Assembly (NCBI RefSeq): GCF_017873855.1
Contig: NZ_JAGGKR010000002.1
Location: 62,001-126,000 of the forward strand
Source: Methanolinea mesophila
Lineage (GTDB): Archaea > Halobacteriota > Methanomicrobia > Methanomicrobiales > Methanospirillaceae
Length of the DNA: 64,000 nucleotides
Direction of reading: 5' to 3'
In this document: positions 40,785 to 50,315 of the stretch, one piece after another
How positions within the stretch are numbered: position 1 is the first letter of the stretch
Layout: the number at the start of each line of letters is the position of its first letter
Notes under the pieces: model-generated
Told to the model about the DNA's origin: nothing
The model's database searches: none
What the model saw: the letters and a program-made list of their open reading frames with translations, nothing else
Made by a program: the position numbers and the translations under genes

Positions 40785-41318
40785 CTATTTTTCACCCTGT
40801 ATTTTCTTTTTCGTTTCGATCGTTTTATTGATCTTTTTTATGGAGACACCGTTTACTACCGCGTCTCCTGTCGCGATATACCGCTTGATGACCATTCCTA
40901 GGACTTCCACAACATCGCCCACCTTGATCTTCTCTTCGGGCTGGGTGAATAACTTCACCGATATCTCGCCACTCCGGTCTGCGACGATATAGGATGGCCT
41001 GTTCAGGAACTGGAACCTGATCTTCTCGACGACACCCTCGATCCTTACGGGTTCGCCGACCATGTTCAGATTGATCATCTTGATGCGGACAGGCCGTGCT
41101 TCACGTTCATACTCGGGCCTTACCGCGGCATATTCGCTCTGGCTCATGTAATTGAGACCGATCGGTATCACGAAGAGCAGAACCAGCGTCGGGACACCCC
41201 ATAACAGGATCCGGGAATCTCCGCTCACGAAATATGCGTATGCTAAAAAGATGGCGAAGACCGCCACCACCGCAACCGCGACGATGGAGACCTTTACCTC
41301 GACTTTTCCAATTCTCAT
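40785..41318 (-). CDS. Membrane-anchored OB-fold protein
   Basis: A 177-residue protein with two N-terminal hydrophobic helices (VSIVAVAVVAVFAIFLAYAYFV and ILLWGVPTLVLLFVIPIGL) followed by a soluble OB-like beta domain: EPVRIEGVVEKIRFQFLNRPSYIVADRSGEISVKLFTQPEEKIKVGDVVEVLGMVIKRY. Such stand-alone OB domains occur in Methanomicrobia and are annotated as nucleotide-binding, though nucleic-acid binding by a membrane protein is doubtful. The Lys-rich tail ends in KKKIQGEK. It follows the FNT channel gene by ten bases on the same strand, so the two are cotranscribed and may act together. Confidence 0.7.
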   Translation of the reverse strand: MRIGKVEVKVSIVAVAVVAVFAIFLAYAYFVSGDSRILLWGVPTLVLLFVIPIGLNYMSQSEYAAVRPEYEREARPVRIKMINLNMVGEPVRIEGVVEKIRFQFLNRPSYIVADRSGEISVKLFTQPEEKIKVGDVVEVLGMVIKRYIATGDAVVNGVSIKKINKTIETKKKIQGEK

Positions 41319-41328
41319 TCAATCCCAG

Positions 41329-42207
41329 TTACTTGAGTGCGGCGATTTCCTTCCGGAAGGCTACCCAGTAGAGGACACCCACGAAGAGCAATCCGCCGAC
41401 GATGTTGCCGATGGTCACAACGATGATGTTGTTTGTCCACATCGTGACCCAGGTCAGCCCGGCGTTTATCTTGGTCGGGTCGGTGATGAATGCCTGGGTA
41501 AAGAGACCGGCAGGAATGAAGTACATGTTCGCGACACAGTGCTCGAATCCCGAGGAAACGAAGGCCATGATCGGGAACCAGATCCCGAAGAACTTACCGA
41601 TGAGGTCGTCGGCACAGATACCGAGAAGCACTGCAAGGTTAACCAGCCAGTTGCACCCGATTGCCTTCAGGAATGCGGACCACTGAGCGGCAAGGCTCAC
41701 ATAGCTGACCTTTGCGCCGGCTATTGCGATCGCCCTTGTTCCGAATGCCGATACGGTTACGGCTCCGGCTGCATCCCAGGTGCTGAACGGTCCGTAGGCC
41801 ATGATGTAGGCGTAGACGATAGACCCGATCAGGTTTCCGATATATACCCATACCCAGAGGTTGATGATTGAAGCCCAGCTGATCTTGTGGATGAACGCTG
41901 CCATCGGGGCAAGCATCGCGTCACCAGTGAAGAGTTCTGCTCCGGTGAGCACGATGATAATAAGCCCGACGGGGAAGACGGCTCCCGTAATGAGCTGCGA
42001 GAACCCTGCGCTTGCGGTTCCGAAACGCAGAGTGGCATCAGCTGCCTGAATACCGGTACTGCAGACGGTTGCAAGTGCACCTCCCATAGCGATGTACGCC
42101 CCGGCCATGAATCCACGCAGGAGCATATTCCAGGCAGGAAGCCCTACCTTGTATTTTCCGGCATCGCCAGCTTTCGCGACGATAGCGACCGGAGGATGAA
42201 ATACCAT
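41329..42207 (-). CDS. fdhC: Formate/nitrite transporter family channel
   Basis: A 292-residue pentameric channel of the FNT family that brings in formate, a main substrate of many Methanomicrobiales. Six helices are visible with FNT landmarks: FMAGAYIAMGGALATV, FPVGLIIIVLTGAELFTGD, NLIGSIVYAYIMAYG, AIGCNWLVNLAVLLGICADDLIGKFFGIWFPIMAFVSSGFEHCVANMYFIP, the last carrying the pore His. Formate is the likely cargo by context of a methanogen; nitrite is less likely. No formate dehydrogenase gene lies in the window. The leader has a GAGGTG sequence 11 bases before ATG 42207 and an AT-rich promoter region upstream. Confidence 0.92.
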   Translation of the reverse strand: MVFHPPVAIVAKAGDAGKYKVGLPAWNMLLRGFMAGAYIAMGGALATVCSTGIQAADATLRFGTASAGFSQLITGAVFPVGLIIIVLTGAELFTGDAMLAPMAAFIHKISWASIINLWVWVYIGNLIGSIVYAYIMAYGPFSTWDAAGAVTVSAFGTRAIAIAGAKVSYVSLAAQWSAFLKAIGCNWLVNLAVLLGICADDLIGKFFGIWFPIMAFVSSGFEHCVANMYFIPAGLFTQAFITDPTKINAGLTWVTMWTNNIIVVTIGNIVGGLLFVGVLYWVAFRKEIAALK

Positions 42208-42409
42208 TTTTTACACACCTCTCTCAAATGTCCGACCTATACCAGTAACCTATTAATTCACTTTTCGTATAGGTTCAAAATTAAAATCCTTTCTGGTGTT
42301 ATTAATAATTTTCTAATTGATTTTCGGGGTTTATATGGATAATAACTGATTTATAGAGAAAATCAATGAGTGAAGGGATAAGGAGAATGATTTTAAAGCC
42401 CGGATTTCG

Positions 42410-43174
42410 TCAGACATTCTTCTTCCTTCCGGAAGCGTCCCTCGCATATTTTCCGAATTCACCTCCGTTTAACCGATCTCCGGGGAATACAGGACCGTCT
42501 TTGCATACGCGCAAACCCCCGGGATCCATGCAGCAGGAGCCGCATACCCCCACCCCGCATTTCATATAACGGTGCAGGGAGAACTGCCCTCTCGCTGAGA
42601 TCCCTTCCTGCCTGAGCGTGTGAAATACCGCCTCCATCATCCGTTCCGGGCCGCAGACGAGTATCGACTGGTAACCATGGAGGTCACGGCCGGCCATGAG
42701 ATCCCCCACCCGGCCGTGATGACCCGCGCTCCCGTCGTCGGTGGCGGTCGCGAGTTCGGTGCACTCTTCGAGACGGTCGCAAAAGAGGAGTTCGCTCGCG
42801 GTGCGGGCTCCGAGTAGGAAGGTTTCGACCTTTCCCTTCAGGGCACAGGAGAGAAGGGGTGCCGCACCCACTCCTCCTGCGACCGCGAGCGTTCTCCCCC
42901 GGGGGGAGAACCCGTTCCCGAACGGGCCCCGGATTCCGATCTTCGCTCCTTCGCTGAGGGCACAGAGCTCCCTCGTTGCATCGCCGACTTCCTGGACGGT
43001 TATGGAGGTGCCCGTGGAGAGTGCCATGGGGACCTCATCACGGCCGGGAACCCAGACCATGACGAACTGGCCGGGGTTAAAGACCATCTCCCGGTCGAAT
43101 ACCAGGGTGGTAATCCCCGGCGTCTCCCGGATAACCCTGGTGATTACCGTAACCGTGGGGAGCAGTTCAGACAT
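42410..43174 (-). CDS. pyrK: Dihydroorotate dehydrogenase electron-transfer subunit
   Basis: PyrK passes electrons from dihydroorotate (through PyrD) via FAD and a 2Fe-2S cluster to an acceptor. From ATG 43174 the protein has 254 residues. The FAD domain includes FNPGQFVMVWVPG, the nucleotide-binding domain has TLAVAGGVGAAPLL, and the cluster motif is CGVGVCGSCCMDPGGLRVC. Start and stop of pyrD overlap by eight bases (43167-43174), so the two subunits are coupled. Length is typical of archaeal PyrK. Confidence 0.95.
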   Translation of the reverse strand: MSELLPTVTVITRVIRETPGITTLVFDREMVFNPGQFVMVWVPGRDEVPMALSTGTSITVQEVGDATRELCALSEGAKIGIRGPFGNGFSPRGRTLAVAGGVGAAPLLSCALKGKVETFLLGARTASELLFCDRLEECTELATATDDGSAGHHGRVGDLMAGRDLHGYQSILVCGPERMMEAVFHTLRQEGISARGQFSLHRYMKCGVGVCGSCCMDPGGLRVCKDGPVFPGDRLNGGEFGKYARDASGRKKNV

Positions 43175-44054
43175 GGGCGCACCCCACCAGTTCCGCGGAT
43201 GGTTCGCCGTCCGGTGAATAGAGTTCTCCCGCGATTCGTTCGAAGACCCTGAGGTCCGAGTGCACTGCGCTCCCGATCTGGACCGCGGTAGCACCGGCCA
43301 TCATCATCTCTATCACATCGCCGGCCGATGAAACCCCCCCGCATCCGATAATGGGGATGGAACAGGCCTCATACAGCTCGTATACGCACCTGACCGCGAT
43401 AGGGAAAATGCTCCTCCCCGAGAGCCCGCCGAACCTGTTGCCGAGGACCGGGCGGCGCATCCCGGTGGAGATCCTCATGGCTTTCACGGTATTGATGGCC
43501 ACCAGGGCCCGGGCACCTCCGCGCTCCGCTGCAATTCCGCACGCGGTGATATCGGTCACGTTCGGGGTCAGCTTGACCCACACCGGTATGCCGAGGTCCG
43601 CCACCGCCCTGGTGCACGCTTCGACCAGCCGAGGATCGGCCCCCAGGGCTGCCCCATAGCCCGCGGCGTGCGGGCAGCTCAGGTTCAGTTCTACCCCGCG
43701 TGCCTTCCCGGCGAACCACCCTGCGACCGTGGCGAACTCTTCAGGACTCCCGCCGTACACGCTCACCACCACCGGTTCGCCCTGCAGGGGGACAAGCTCG
43801 TCCACGAAATCAGACGAGGGGTTCGGAAGCCCCATGGCGTTCAGGATCCCTCCTTCCATTACCACCAGGCACGGCCCTGCGTGACCCTCGTTCGGGAAGG
43901 GCCCGATGGACTTGGTCACCACCCCGCCCGCCCCGAGCGACAGCACTCTCTGAAGGGATGCGCCCGTAGTACCGAGCACGCCGGCGGCCAGGATAAGGTG
44001 GTTCTTCAGGTCCACGCCGCCCGCCCGCACCGGGCCAGGCAAAAGACTCACCAT
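43167..44054 (-). CDS. pyrD: Dihydroorotate dehydrogenase, catalytic subunit (class 1B)
   Basis: Fourth step of pyrimidine synthesis. The 295-residue FMN protein contains LAAGVLGTTG, GGVVTKSIGPFPNEGH, the catalytic Cys in NLSCPHAAGYG (Cys is the base of class 1 enzymes), VWVKLTPNVTDI, and the FMN-phosphate site GCGGVSSAGDVIEMMMAGATAVQIGSA. It is the first gene of the pyrDK unit and diverges from mdh at 44114, with only 59 bases between; both promoters lie in an AT-rich stretch at about 44065-44095. Confidence 0.96.
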   Translation of the reverse strand: MVSLLPGPVRAGGVDLKNHLILAAGVLGTTGASLQRVLSLGAGGVVTKSIGPFPNEGHAGPCLVVMEGGILNAMGLPNPSSDFVDELVPLQGEPVVVSVYGGSPEEFATVAGWFAGKARGVELNLSCPHAAGYGAALGADPRLVEACTRAVADLGIPVWVKLTPNVTDITACGIAAERGGARALVAINTVKAMRISTGMRRPVLGNRFGGLSGRSIFPIAVRCVYELYEACSIPIIGCGGVSSAGDVIEMMMAGATAVQIGSAVHSDLRVFERIAGELYSPDGEPSAELVGCAHV

Positions 44055-44113
44055 TCGAGAAAAAGATGGACGTAATTGTAATTATTTATTCTGTGCGCTC
44101 GTATAGTAGTGAT

Positions 44114-44980
44114 ATGGTTACCCTCGCAGTGCTCGGCACCGGAAAGATCGGCGGGGAGGTCGCGTACCTTGCAGCAATGTCCGGCTTGATCGACCGGATG
44201 GTGATGTATGATGCAGCAAAGCCTTTCCTTCGCGCCCAGGTGCTCGACATCCAGCATACCGGGCTCGATATCGAGATAAGCACGGACTGGCGGGCTGCAC
44301 GCGATGCGGACGTCTGCGTCTTTTCAGCAGGCATCCCCCGCACGCCCGAGGTCAAGACCCGCGCCGACCTTCTCTCAGCAAATATCCCGGTCGCCGATGA
44401 ATGCAGTCTGGCATTGAACAAGTTCACCGGGGTCCTCATCACGGTCACGAATCCCATGGACGCGAACAACCTGTACCTGTGCAGGAAGAACGGCTTTGAA
44501 CCATCGCGGTGCATCGGATTCGGCGGGCAGCTCGACAGCGCCCGTTTCGGGATCGCGCTGAAAAAGAAGGGCATTTCCGGGGACCCCTGGGTCCTCGGCG
44601 ACCACGGGGAATATCAGGTGCCACTCTTCTCCCGTCTGGACGCGCCGGTGGACATTGCCGTCAGGGAAGAGATCCTGGCAGGACTGCGTGGGGCGAGCAT
44701 GGAAGTGATCCAGGGCAAGGGCGGGACGGTCTTCGGGCCCGCGTACCATATCGCAGGGCTGATGAGAAGCATAATCCTCGACGAGCGGCGGATTATCCCG
44801 TGTTCATGCGTGCTTGAAGGAGAGTACGGCGTCTCCGGATGTTCGCTGGGCGTACCCGCGGAGATCGGGCGGGAAGGGATTTGCTCGATAAAGGAATGGG
44901 ATCTGGACACATGGGAGCGGGAGCACTTCGATGCTGCCGCGGGGTTCGTGCGGGACCTTGCCGCACATATCGGGCACTGA
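44114..44980 (+). CDS. mdh: Malate dehydrogenase (LDH/MDH family)
   Basis: Interconverts malate and oxaloacetate in the incomplete reductive TCA route of methanogens. The 288-residue protein opens with the NAD-binding loop VLGTGKIGGEV, followed by GIPRTPEVKTRADLLSANI, in which the Arg after Pro favours malate over lactate. ITVTNPMD and the catalytic His in GDHGEYQVPLFSRL are present. ATG 44114 is about 28 bases after a TATA-like aattatttatt, so it is probably leaderless; the frame is open to 44066 but that would start within the promoter. The DNA polymerase gene begins four bases after the stop. Confidence 0.94.
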   Translation: MVTLAVLGTGKIGGEVAYLAAMSGLIDRMVMYDAAKPFLRAQVLDIQHTGLDIEISTDWRAARDADVCVFSAGIPRTPEVKTRADLLSANIPVADECSLALNKFTGVLITVTNPMDANNLYLCRKNGFEPSRCIGFGGQLDSARFGIALKKKGISGDPWVLGDHGEYQVPLFSRLDAPVDIAVREEILAGLRGASMEVIQGKGGTVFGPAYHIAGLMRSIILDERRIIPCSCVLEGEYGVSGCSLGVPAEIGREGICSIKEWDLDTWEREHFDAAAGFVRDLAAHIGH

Positions 44981-44984
44981 ACTG

Positions 44985-47456
44985 ATGGACGGGAAGCATG
45001 CAGGGGACGACATAAGTGAGGAGCCCGGTACCGGAGCTCCGGGATGCGGGGAACCGGGGATCGAGATCGCCATAAACCAGGTGGAGTACTCGAATACCCC
45101 CGAGGGTCCGGTAATTCATGTCTTCGGCCGGGATCGCGAAGGCGCTGCGCATCACCTCGTGGTCACCGACTTCCGCCCCTATTTTTATGTCCCGCTCACC
45201 CAGGCGGACACCATGCGGCACCCGGCACAGGTGGAGGTGGAGACCGTAAAGGAATATCTTTCCATCCGGGGCGACAGGCTGCGCAGGCTCTATACCGGCA
45301 GACCCACCGATGTCCGCGAGGTTCGGGACCGGTATCATCATTTCGAGGCGGACATCCCTTTCGCAACCCGCTTTATGATCGATACCGGCCTCACCGGGGG
45401 GGTAAAGGCCCCGGGGAGCATCGCGGAGTACGGTGAACTGGAACCCTCGGGGGTGAATTATCCCGCCCGGATATGCATGATCGATATTGAGTGCGAGGAC
45501 GAACGGGGATTCCCGGAACCCGAACGCGACGCGATCATCTGCATCACCTCCCACGACTCGTTCTGCGACGACTACGCGAGCTTCATATATTCTCCCCGGG
45601 AGAACTGCGACCTCACGGTCTTTTCCGGGATGGCCCCGAAGAAGAACGGCTGTTTCCTGCCCGGGACCCACGCGATCCACACCTATACCACCGAGAAAGA
45701 GATGATGAAGGGGTTCGCGGAGTACATCAGGTCCCGGGATCCCGACATAATCAGCGGCTGGAACCTGACCGACTTCGACCTCCCGTACATCACCCGGAGG
45801 ATGGAGCAGCTGGGCCTCTCTCCCGTGCAGCTCTCCCGTCTCGAGGGACAGACAGAACGGAACGCGCTCCGGGGCCGGGGGCTCTTCGATCTCCTCCAGG
45901 CGTATAAGAAGATGCACGGCTCGCAACTGGAGTCGTACCGCCTCGACGCGGTGGCGGAGAAAGAAGTGGGGGACTCGAAGGTGCGCTACCGGGGAAAGAT
46001 CAGCGACCTCTGGCGGGAGGACCCCTGCCTCCTGGTGGAATACAACTATAAAGACGTGGAACTCTGCGTCGCAATCAACAAAAAAAACAGGATCATCGAG
46101 TTCTACCGGGAGATTGCGCGGTACGTGGGCTGCCCCCTCGACCGGACCCTGAACTCCTCGTCGGTGATCGATATCTTTGTCCTCCGGAAGGCACACGGGC
46201 ACTTTGTCCTTCCTTCGAAAGGCTTTGCGCAGGGGAGCGAGTTCGAGGGGGCCACGGTGTTCGACCCGAGCCTCGGGTTGAAGGAGAACGTGGTGGTGCT
46301 GGACTTAAAATCCCTCTATCCCATGGCAATGATGACCATCAACGCATCCCCGGAGACAAAGGACCCCTCGGGGGAGTACCGTGCCCCGAACGGTGTCCGG
46401 TTCAGACAACACCCCGACGGACTCACCAGGAGCATTATTTCCGAGCTGCTGGTGGAACGGGACCAGAAGAAGGCGCTCCGTAACACATTCCCGTTCGGGT
46501 CCGAGGAGTACGTGCTCTACGACCTGCAGCAGAACGTGCTGAAAGTGATCATGAACACCTACTACGGGGTCTCGGGTTATGCGAGGTTCCGGCTCTACGA
46601 CCGGGAGATCGGGGCTGCGATCACCTCGGTGGGAAGGGCGATCATCGAGCATACCCGGAACGTAATCGAGGGGCTCGGATACCACGTCATTTACGGGGAC
46701 ACCGACTCATGCATGGTGGTCGTACCGGAGGGGCCTATGCCGGAGATCATCGCCACCGCACGGGCGATCGAGGCGCAACTGAACGAGAGTTACGGAGATT
46801 TCGCCCGGAACGAGCTGAATGCCGGGTCGCATTACTTTTCCATCAAGTTCGAGAAGGTCTATCGCCGGTTTTTCCAGGCCGGGAAGAAGAAGCGGTACGC
46901 CGGCCACCTGGTCTGGAAGGAGGGGGCCGACGTGGACCAGATCGATATCGTCGGCTTCGAACTCCGAAGGAGCGACTACCCCCCGATCACCAAGCAGGTG
47001 CAGCAGAAGGTGATCGAGATGATCCTGAAGGGTGCGGGGTATGCGCCGGTGAAAGAGTACCTGGGAGAGATCATCAGGAGTTACCGCACCGGGAAATTCT
47101 CCCTCGACGAGATCGGCATTCCCGGTGGCATCGGGAAGCAGCTCCACGATTACCAGACGGACGACGCTCATATCCGGGGCGCGAAGTATGCCAATCTCCA
47201 GCTGGGGATGGAATTTTCAAAAGGGTCAAAGCCGAAACGAGTGTACATCCGGAATGTCACCTCGAAGTACCCCAAGACGGACGTCCTCTGCTTCGAGTAC
47301 GGCGACCAGGTCCCGGCGGAGTTCCAGGTCGACTGGGAGCTGATGCTCGACAAGACGATCAAGCAGCCCATCACCCGGATCATCGAAGCTCTGGGATGGG
47401 AGTGGGCCGACATCGACCCCTCCCGTACCACCCTTTCACAGTGGGGGATCGGGTAG
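44985..47456 (+). CDS. polB: Family B DNA polymerase
   Basis: Replicative or repair polymerase with proofreading. From ATG 44985 the protein has 823 residues. The 3'-5' exonuclease has Exo I MIDIECEDERG (Asp and Glu), Exo II SGWNLTDFDLPY, and Exo III near NYKDVELC. The polymerase has motif A LDLKSLYPMAMM, motif B KVIMNTYYGVSGY, and motif C YGDTDSCMV with its two Asp residues; KKRYAGHLVW follows. The 44931 start would overlap mdh and is unlikely. No intein is present. Transcribed with mdh, an unusual pairing with no obvious functional link. Confidence 0.97.
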   Translation: MDGKHAGDDISEEPGTGAPGCGEPGIEIAINQVEYSNTPEGPVIHVFGRDREGAAHHLVVTDFRPYFYVPLTQADTMRHPAQVEVETVKEYLSIRGDRLRRLYTGRPTDVREVRDRYHHFEADIPFATRFMIDTGLTGGVKAPGSIAEYGELEPSGVNYPARICMIDIECEDERGFPEPERDAIICITSHDSFCDDYASFIYSPRENCDLTVFSGMAPKKNGCFLPGTHAIHTYTTEKEMMKGFAEYIRSRDPDIISGWNLTDFDLPYITRRMEQLGLSPVQLSRLEGQTERNALRGRGLFDLLQAYKKMHGSQLESYRLDAVAEKEVGDSKVRYRGKISDLWREDPCLLVEYNYKDVELCVAINKKNRIIEFYREIARYVGCPLDRTLNSSSVIDIFVLRKAHGHFVLPSKGFAQGSEFEGATVFDPSLGLKENVVVLDLKSLYPMAMMTINASPETKDPSGEYRAPNGVRFRQHPDGLTRSIISELLVERDQKKALRNTFPFGSEEYVLYDLQQNVLKVIMNTYYGVSGYARFRLYDREIGAAITSVGRAIIEHTRNVIEGLGYHVIYGDTDSCMVVVPEGPMPEIIATARAIEAQLNESYGDFARNELNAGSHYFSIKFEKVYRRFFQAGKKKRYAGHLVWKEGADVDQIDIVGFELRRSDYPPITKQVQQKVIEMILKGAGYAPVKEYLGEIIRSYRTGKFSLDEIGIPGGIGKQLHDYQTDDAHIRGAKYANLQLGMEFSKGSKPKRVYIRNVTSKYPKTDVLCFEYGDQVPAEFQVDWELMLDKTIKQPITRIIEALGWEWADIDPSRTTLSQWGIG

Positions 47457-47775
47457 GTACCGGATCTCCTTTTATTGAGAAGATGCCACAGGGGATAGTA
47501 ATTTCACAGTAGTTTCTCCTCCCGGACGGTATCGTATCGAACCTGGCACGGCATTTTCAGGTTTGAAGAGTAAGGGTGGGGGCAGGACGTCCCCGGGGTC
47601 GGGGTCCTCTGCCCCGCGAGCGGGTGAGGATGCATTTACCTGCCGGGTCGCTTTTTTTTCGTGTCAGACCGAAACGGGATCAATGGAAAGTGCTATCCGG
47701 CAGCCCGGCACGCCATCGCAGGGTAGTCACACGGGCCTCTTTCTCCCCGCATCCCGGAAACGTTCCGGGGAGATT
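47457..47775. other. Intergenic, no gene seen
   Basis: About 320 GC-rich bases between convergent polB and the SnoaL-like gene. A plus-strand frame (47563-48006) runs antisense through the SnoaL-like gene and looks spurious. I see nothing else. Confidence 0.5.
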
Positions 47776-48207
47776 TCACGGCTCGATCACGAATTTCGAG
47801 CGATAGACCATGAGCGTGATCTTCCATTCTCCTTCAGCCTCCTCGAGCTGAAAGTCGTACTCGCCGACAAAGGTCCTCACCTTTCCTCCGCTGCCTTCCG
47901 CCAGGTAATGAATCGCGATCCCGTAACAAAAGACCCTGGCCTCGCGTTCCCCCAGAGTCACCAGGAAATTTCCGACCTGGTGATGGAGGGCGGGCACGTC
48001 TTTTAACCCTTCTTTCCAACCGTCCGCGATTGCACCGGGGGACTCCGTAGAAGGGACGCCTCCGCCGAGCGAGGTCATATCGAAGAACACAGCATCTGCA
48101 AAACAATTCTGCACGCCGTTCCAGTCTCTGCGGTCCGTTGCGACAAAGAGGCGGATCACCGCCTCGACGACCCGGTCCCTTTCCGGTACAGGTTTCTGTC
48201 CCGTCAT
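47776..48207 (-). CDS. SnoaL-like (NTF2 fold) protein
   Basis: A 143-residue protein from ATG 48207. It starts with a helix (RVVEAVIRLFVATDRRDWNGVQNCFADAVFFDMTSL) and continues with the strands HHQVGNFLVTLGEREARVFCYGIAIHYLAEG, TFVGEYDFQLEEAEGEWKITLMVYRSKFV, the classic cone-shaped NTF2 fold of the SnoaL/DUF4440 group. Members bind or isomerise small hydrophobic ligands; the substrate is unknown. A TTATTATACTG element on the minus strand (48231-48241) is about 28 bases from the ATG, so the mRNA is probably leaderless. Confidence 0.85.
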   Translation of the reverse strand: MTGQKPVPERDRVVEAVIRLFVATDRRDWNGVQNCFADAVFFDMTSLGGGVPSTESPGAIADGWKEGLKDVPALHHQVGNFLVTLGEREARVFCYGIAIHYLAEGSGGKVRTFVGEYDFQLEEAEGEWKITLMVYRSKFVIEP

Positions 48208-48548
48208 CGTTGCTCCATCCCATGGAGTATGTGCAGTATAATAACCCTGGCGGGAAGTTCCCACCTGTCGTTCGATCACCTGTGTGCCGGTGGCGTGGCA
48301 GAACCGGAGGCACCGGCACTGCATCCGTCTGCCTGTACCAAAAATCCGATGGACGTTGAGTGACTGAACGTAGCCGTTGTTTCAAGGTCTTTTTCGGGAT
48401 GGCTGACAGGTATATGCATCGGCGGGCGGTAGCGGCCTGGCGTCGGATTCCTTCACGCGAGGCGGATGTGGAGGCAATGTGTATCGGAGGACGGGTCTCC
48501 GGATGGCAGAGACCATTATACCTCCCCGGAAACGATTGATCATCATAC
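48208..48548. other. Divergent promoter region of the SnoaL-like and cfbB genes
   Basis: About 340 bases holding two TATA-like elements: TTATTATACTG (minus, 48231-48241) for the SnoaL-like gene and cattatacctc (plus, about 48514-48524) for cfbB, each close to 28 bases from its start codon. No gene lies between. Confidence 0.5.
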
Positions 48549-49901
48549 ATGATCGCCCCCGACCGCATCCCCCGTATCGTCATCGCCGGCACCCACAGCG
48601 GGTGCGGGAAGACCACCATCGCCCGGGGCCTCATGCAGGTCCTGGTGGAACGCGGTCTTTCCGTGCAGCCTTTCAAGGTCGGCCCGGACTTCATCGATCC
48701 CGGGTTTCACACCGCGATCTGCGGGCGGGTATCCCGTAACCTGGACCCGTTCATGATGGGGGAGAACGGTGTCCGGAAAACGTTTGCCCGCGCATGCGCC
48801 GGGGCGGATATCGCGGTGATCGAAGGGGTCATGGGGATGTTCGACGGCCTGGACGGGACCGGATTCGCGAGCACTGCCCAGGTGATGGCGCTCCTTTCCG
48901 CACCTGGCGCCCTGGTGGTAGATGTGAAGGGCATGTCGCGGAGCGCCCACGCCCTGGTCCGGGGGTACTTCAGCTACGACCCGGGCATTATACTCGGTGG
49001 AGTGATCTTCAACCGTGTAGGGAGCCCACGCCACCGGTTGCTGATAGAAGCGGGGCTCGAGACCACCGCACTGGGGTTCGTCCGCCGGGACCGCCGTGCT
49101 GACCTGGAGAGCCGGCACCTCGGGCTGAAGATGGCGCACGAGGTCACGGACCATACCGGGGTGGGGGCACTCGTGCGAGAAGGCTGCGATCTAGACCGTA
49201 TCCTGGCGCTGGCGGGGAGTGCCCCCCCTGTACCCGGGGGAAACCGGATCCGGTATCCCGGGGGTATGAAAAAAGGGGAGAGGATCCGCATCGGAGTCGC
49301 ACGGGACGAGGCGTTCTGCTTCTACTACCAGGACAACCTGGACTGCCTTGCTGCTGCGGGTGCGGACCTGATCTTCTTCTCACCGATCCGGGACCCGCTC
49401 CCGGAGGTCGACGCGGTGTACCTGGGTGGAGGGTATCCGGAGCTCCATGCCGGAGCGCTGTCGTGCGCACCCTGCACCAGGGAAATCCGCACCCGTGCCG
49501 CGGACGGTCTCCCTGTCTACGCCGAGTGCGGAGGTTTGCTCTACCTGTGCGAGGAGCTCGTGGCAGGGCCGGGGACCTCACACCGGATGACAGGGATTCT
49601 TCCGGCAGCGGCAGAGATGACGGAGGGGATCCAGGGACTGGGATACACAGAGGGGACCTGGACCGGTGCGGGGTTCATCCCGGCCGGTCTCCCGGTGAAG
49701 GGACACGAGTTCCACTATTCCAGGATCCACCCCTCCCCCGATGCAAGATTCTCTATCAGGCTCACCCGCGGAAGAGGCATCTTCGGGTGCCTGGACGGGT
49801 TGTACGAACACCGCTCCGTGGGAAATTACACTCACTCCTACTTTTCTTCCGAGTTCGCACATTCGCTGATCCTCGCCGCAGAAGATTTCCGCCGATCATA
49901 A
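48549..49901 (+). CDS. cfbB: Ni-sirohydrochlorin / cobyrinate a,c-diamide synthase
   Basis: Uses ATP and glutamine to amidate the a and c side chains of Ni-sirohydrochlorin (coenzyme F430) and, in many methanogens, cobyrinate for B12. The 450-residue protein has an N-terminal ATP-binding domain with IVIAGTHSGCGKTTIARGL and KVGPDFIDPGFH, VIEGVMGMFDGLDG, and a C-terminal class I-like amidotransferase with GGGYPELHAGAL and the Cys in YAECGGLLYL; NYTHSYF near the end gives the His. Family length is about 450. A TATA element about 28 bases upstream suggests a leaderless transcript. No other F430 gene is adjacent. Confidence 0.94.
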   Translation: MIAPDRIPRIVIAGTHSGCGKTTIARGLMQVLVERGLSVQPFKVGPDFIDPGFHTAICGRVSRNLDPFMMGENGVRKTFARACAGADIAVIEGVMGMFDGLDGTGFASTAQVMALLSAPGALVVDVKGMSRSAHALVRGYFSYDPGIILGGVIFNRVGSPRHRLLIEAGLETTALGFVRRDRRADLESRHLGLKMAHEVTDHTGVGALVREGCDLDRILALAGSAPPVPGGNRIRYPGGMKKGERIRIGVARDEAFCFYYQDNLDCLAAAGADLIFFSPIRDPLPEVDAVYLGGGYPELHAGALSCAPCTREIRTRAADGLPVYAECGGLLYLCEELVAGPGTSHRMTGILPAAAEMTEGIQGLGYTEGTWTGAGFIPAGLPVKGHEFHYSRIHPSPDARFSIRLTRGRGIFGCLDGLYEHRSVGNYTHSYFSSEFAHSLILAAEDFRRS

Positions 49902-50315
49902 GTCCGAGCCTCGATCTCCCTGTCACGCCCGGGGTCGCGAGCGGGATTGTACTGCCCTGATCGAGCACCCTCGTGACGAGCGCGGCATTTGATCCGGGCG
50001 GCTCTCCTGTCAGGAACGAGATCCGGAAGGGGGGGTGGAGTGGAGGATATTACCGGGCCTGGTGAGGATGTTCTCGAATGCGCGGTGAAGTACCTCCACA
50101 TCCCGGCCGGCAGCCGGGGAACACAGGAGGCCTATCGTCACCGAATGAGGAAGCACCAGGGAATGCGTGTCAATCTCATCGCGCTCTTCCTTTACAGGGA
50201 GAAAATGGTCGCCAGCCTGCTTACTACATGCCCGGCAAATGTGAAGCGCCGGACGGGCGCCGGGGCGCCAAGATGATAAAGAACAGGCGTGACTGTACAT
50301 GTTAATGGTGAACCT
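49902..50315. other. Intergenic region before ilvD
   Basis: About 410 bases. A frame from TTG 49989 to 50276 encodes 95 residues with no family match and no ribosome site; I do not call it a gene. A GC-rich stretch at 50240-50272 contains repeated ggcgcc palindromes that could fold in the transcript. GGTGA at 50307-50311 is the ilvD ribosome site. Confidence 0.45.

Noticed and set aside
44793-46202. Minus-strand 469-codon frame opposite polB
   Set aside because: Antisense of the exonuclease and early polymerase domains; no domain or signal of its own.
47563-48006. 147-residue plus-strand frame between polB and the SnoaL-like gene
   Set aside because: Its second half is antisense to the SnoaL-like gene, which has a good fold pattern and promoter.
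49989-50276. 95-residue frame before ilvD
   Set aside because: TTG start, no ribosome site and no recognisable domain.
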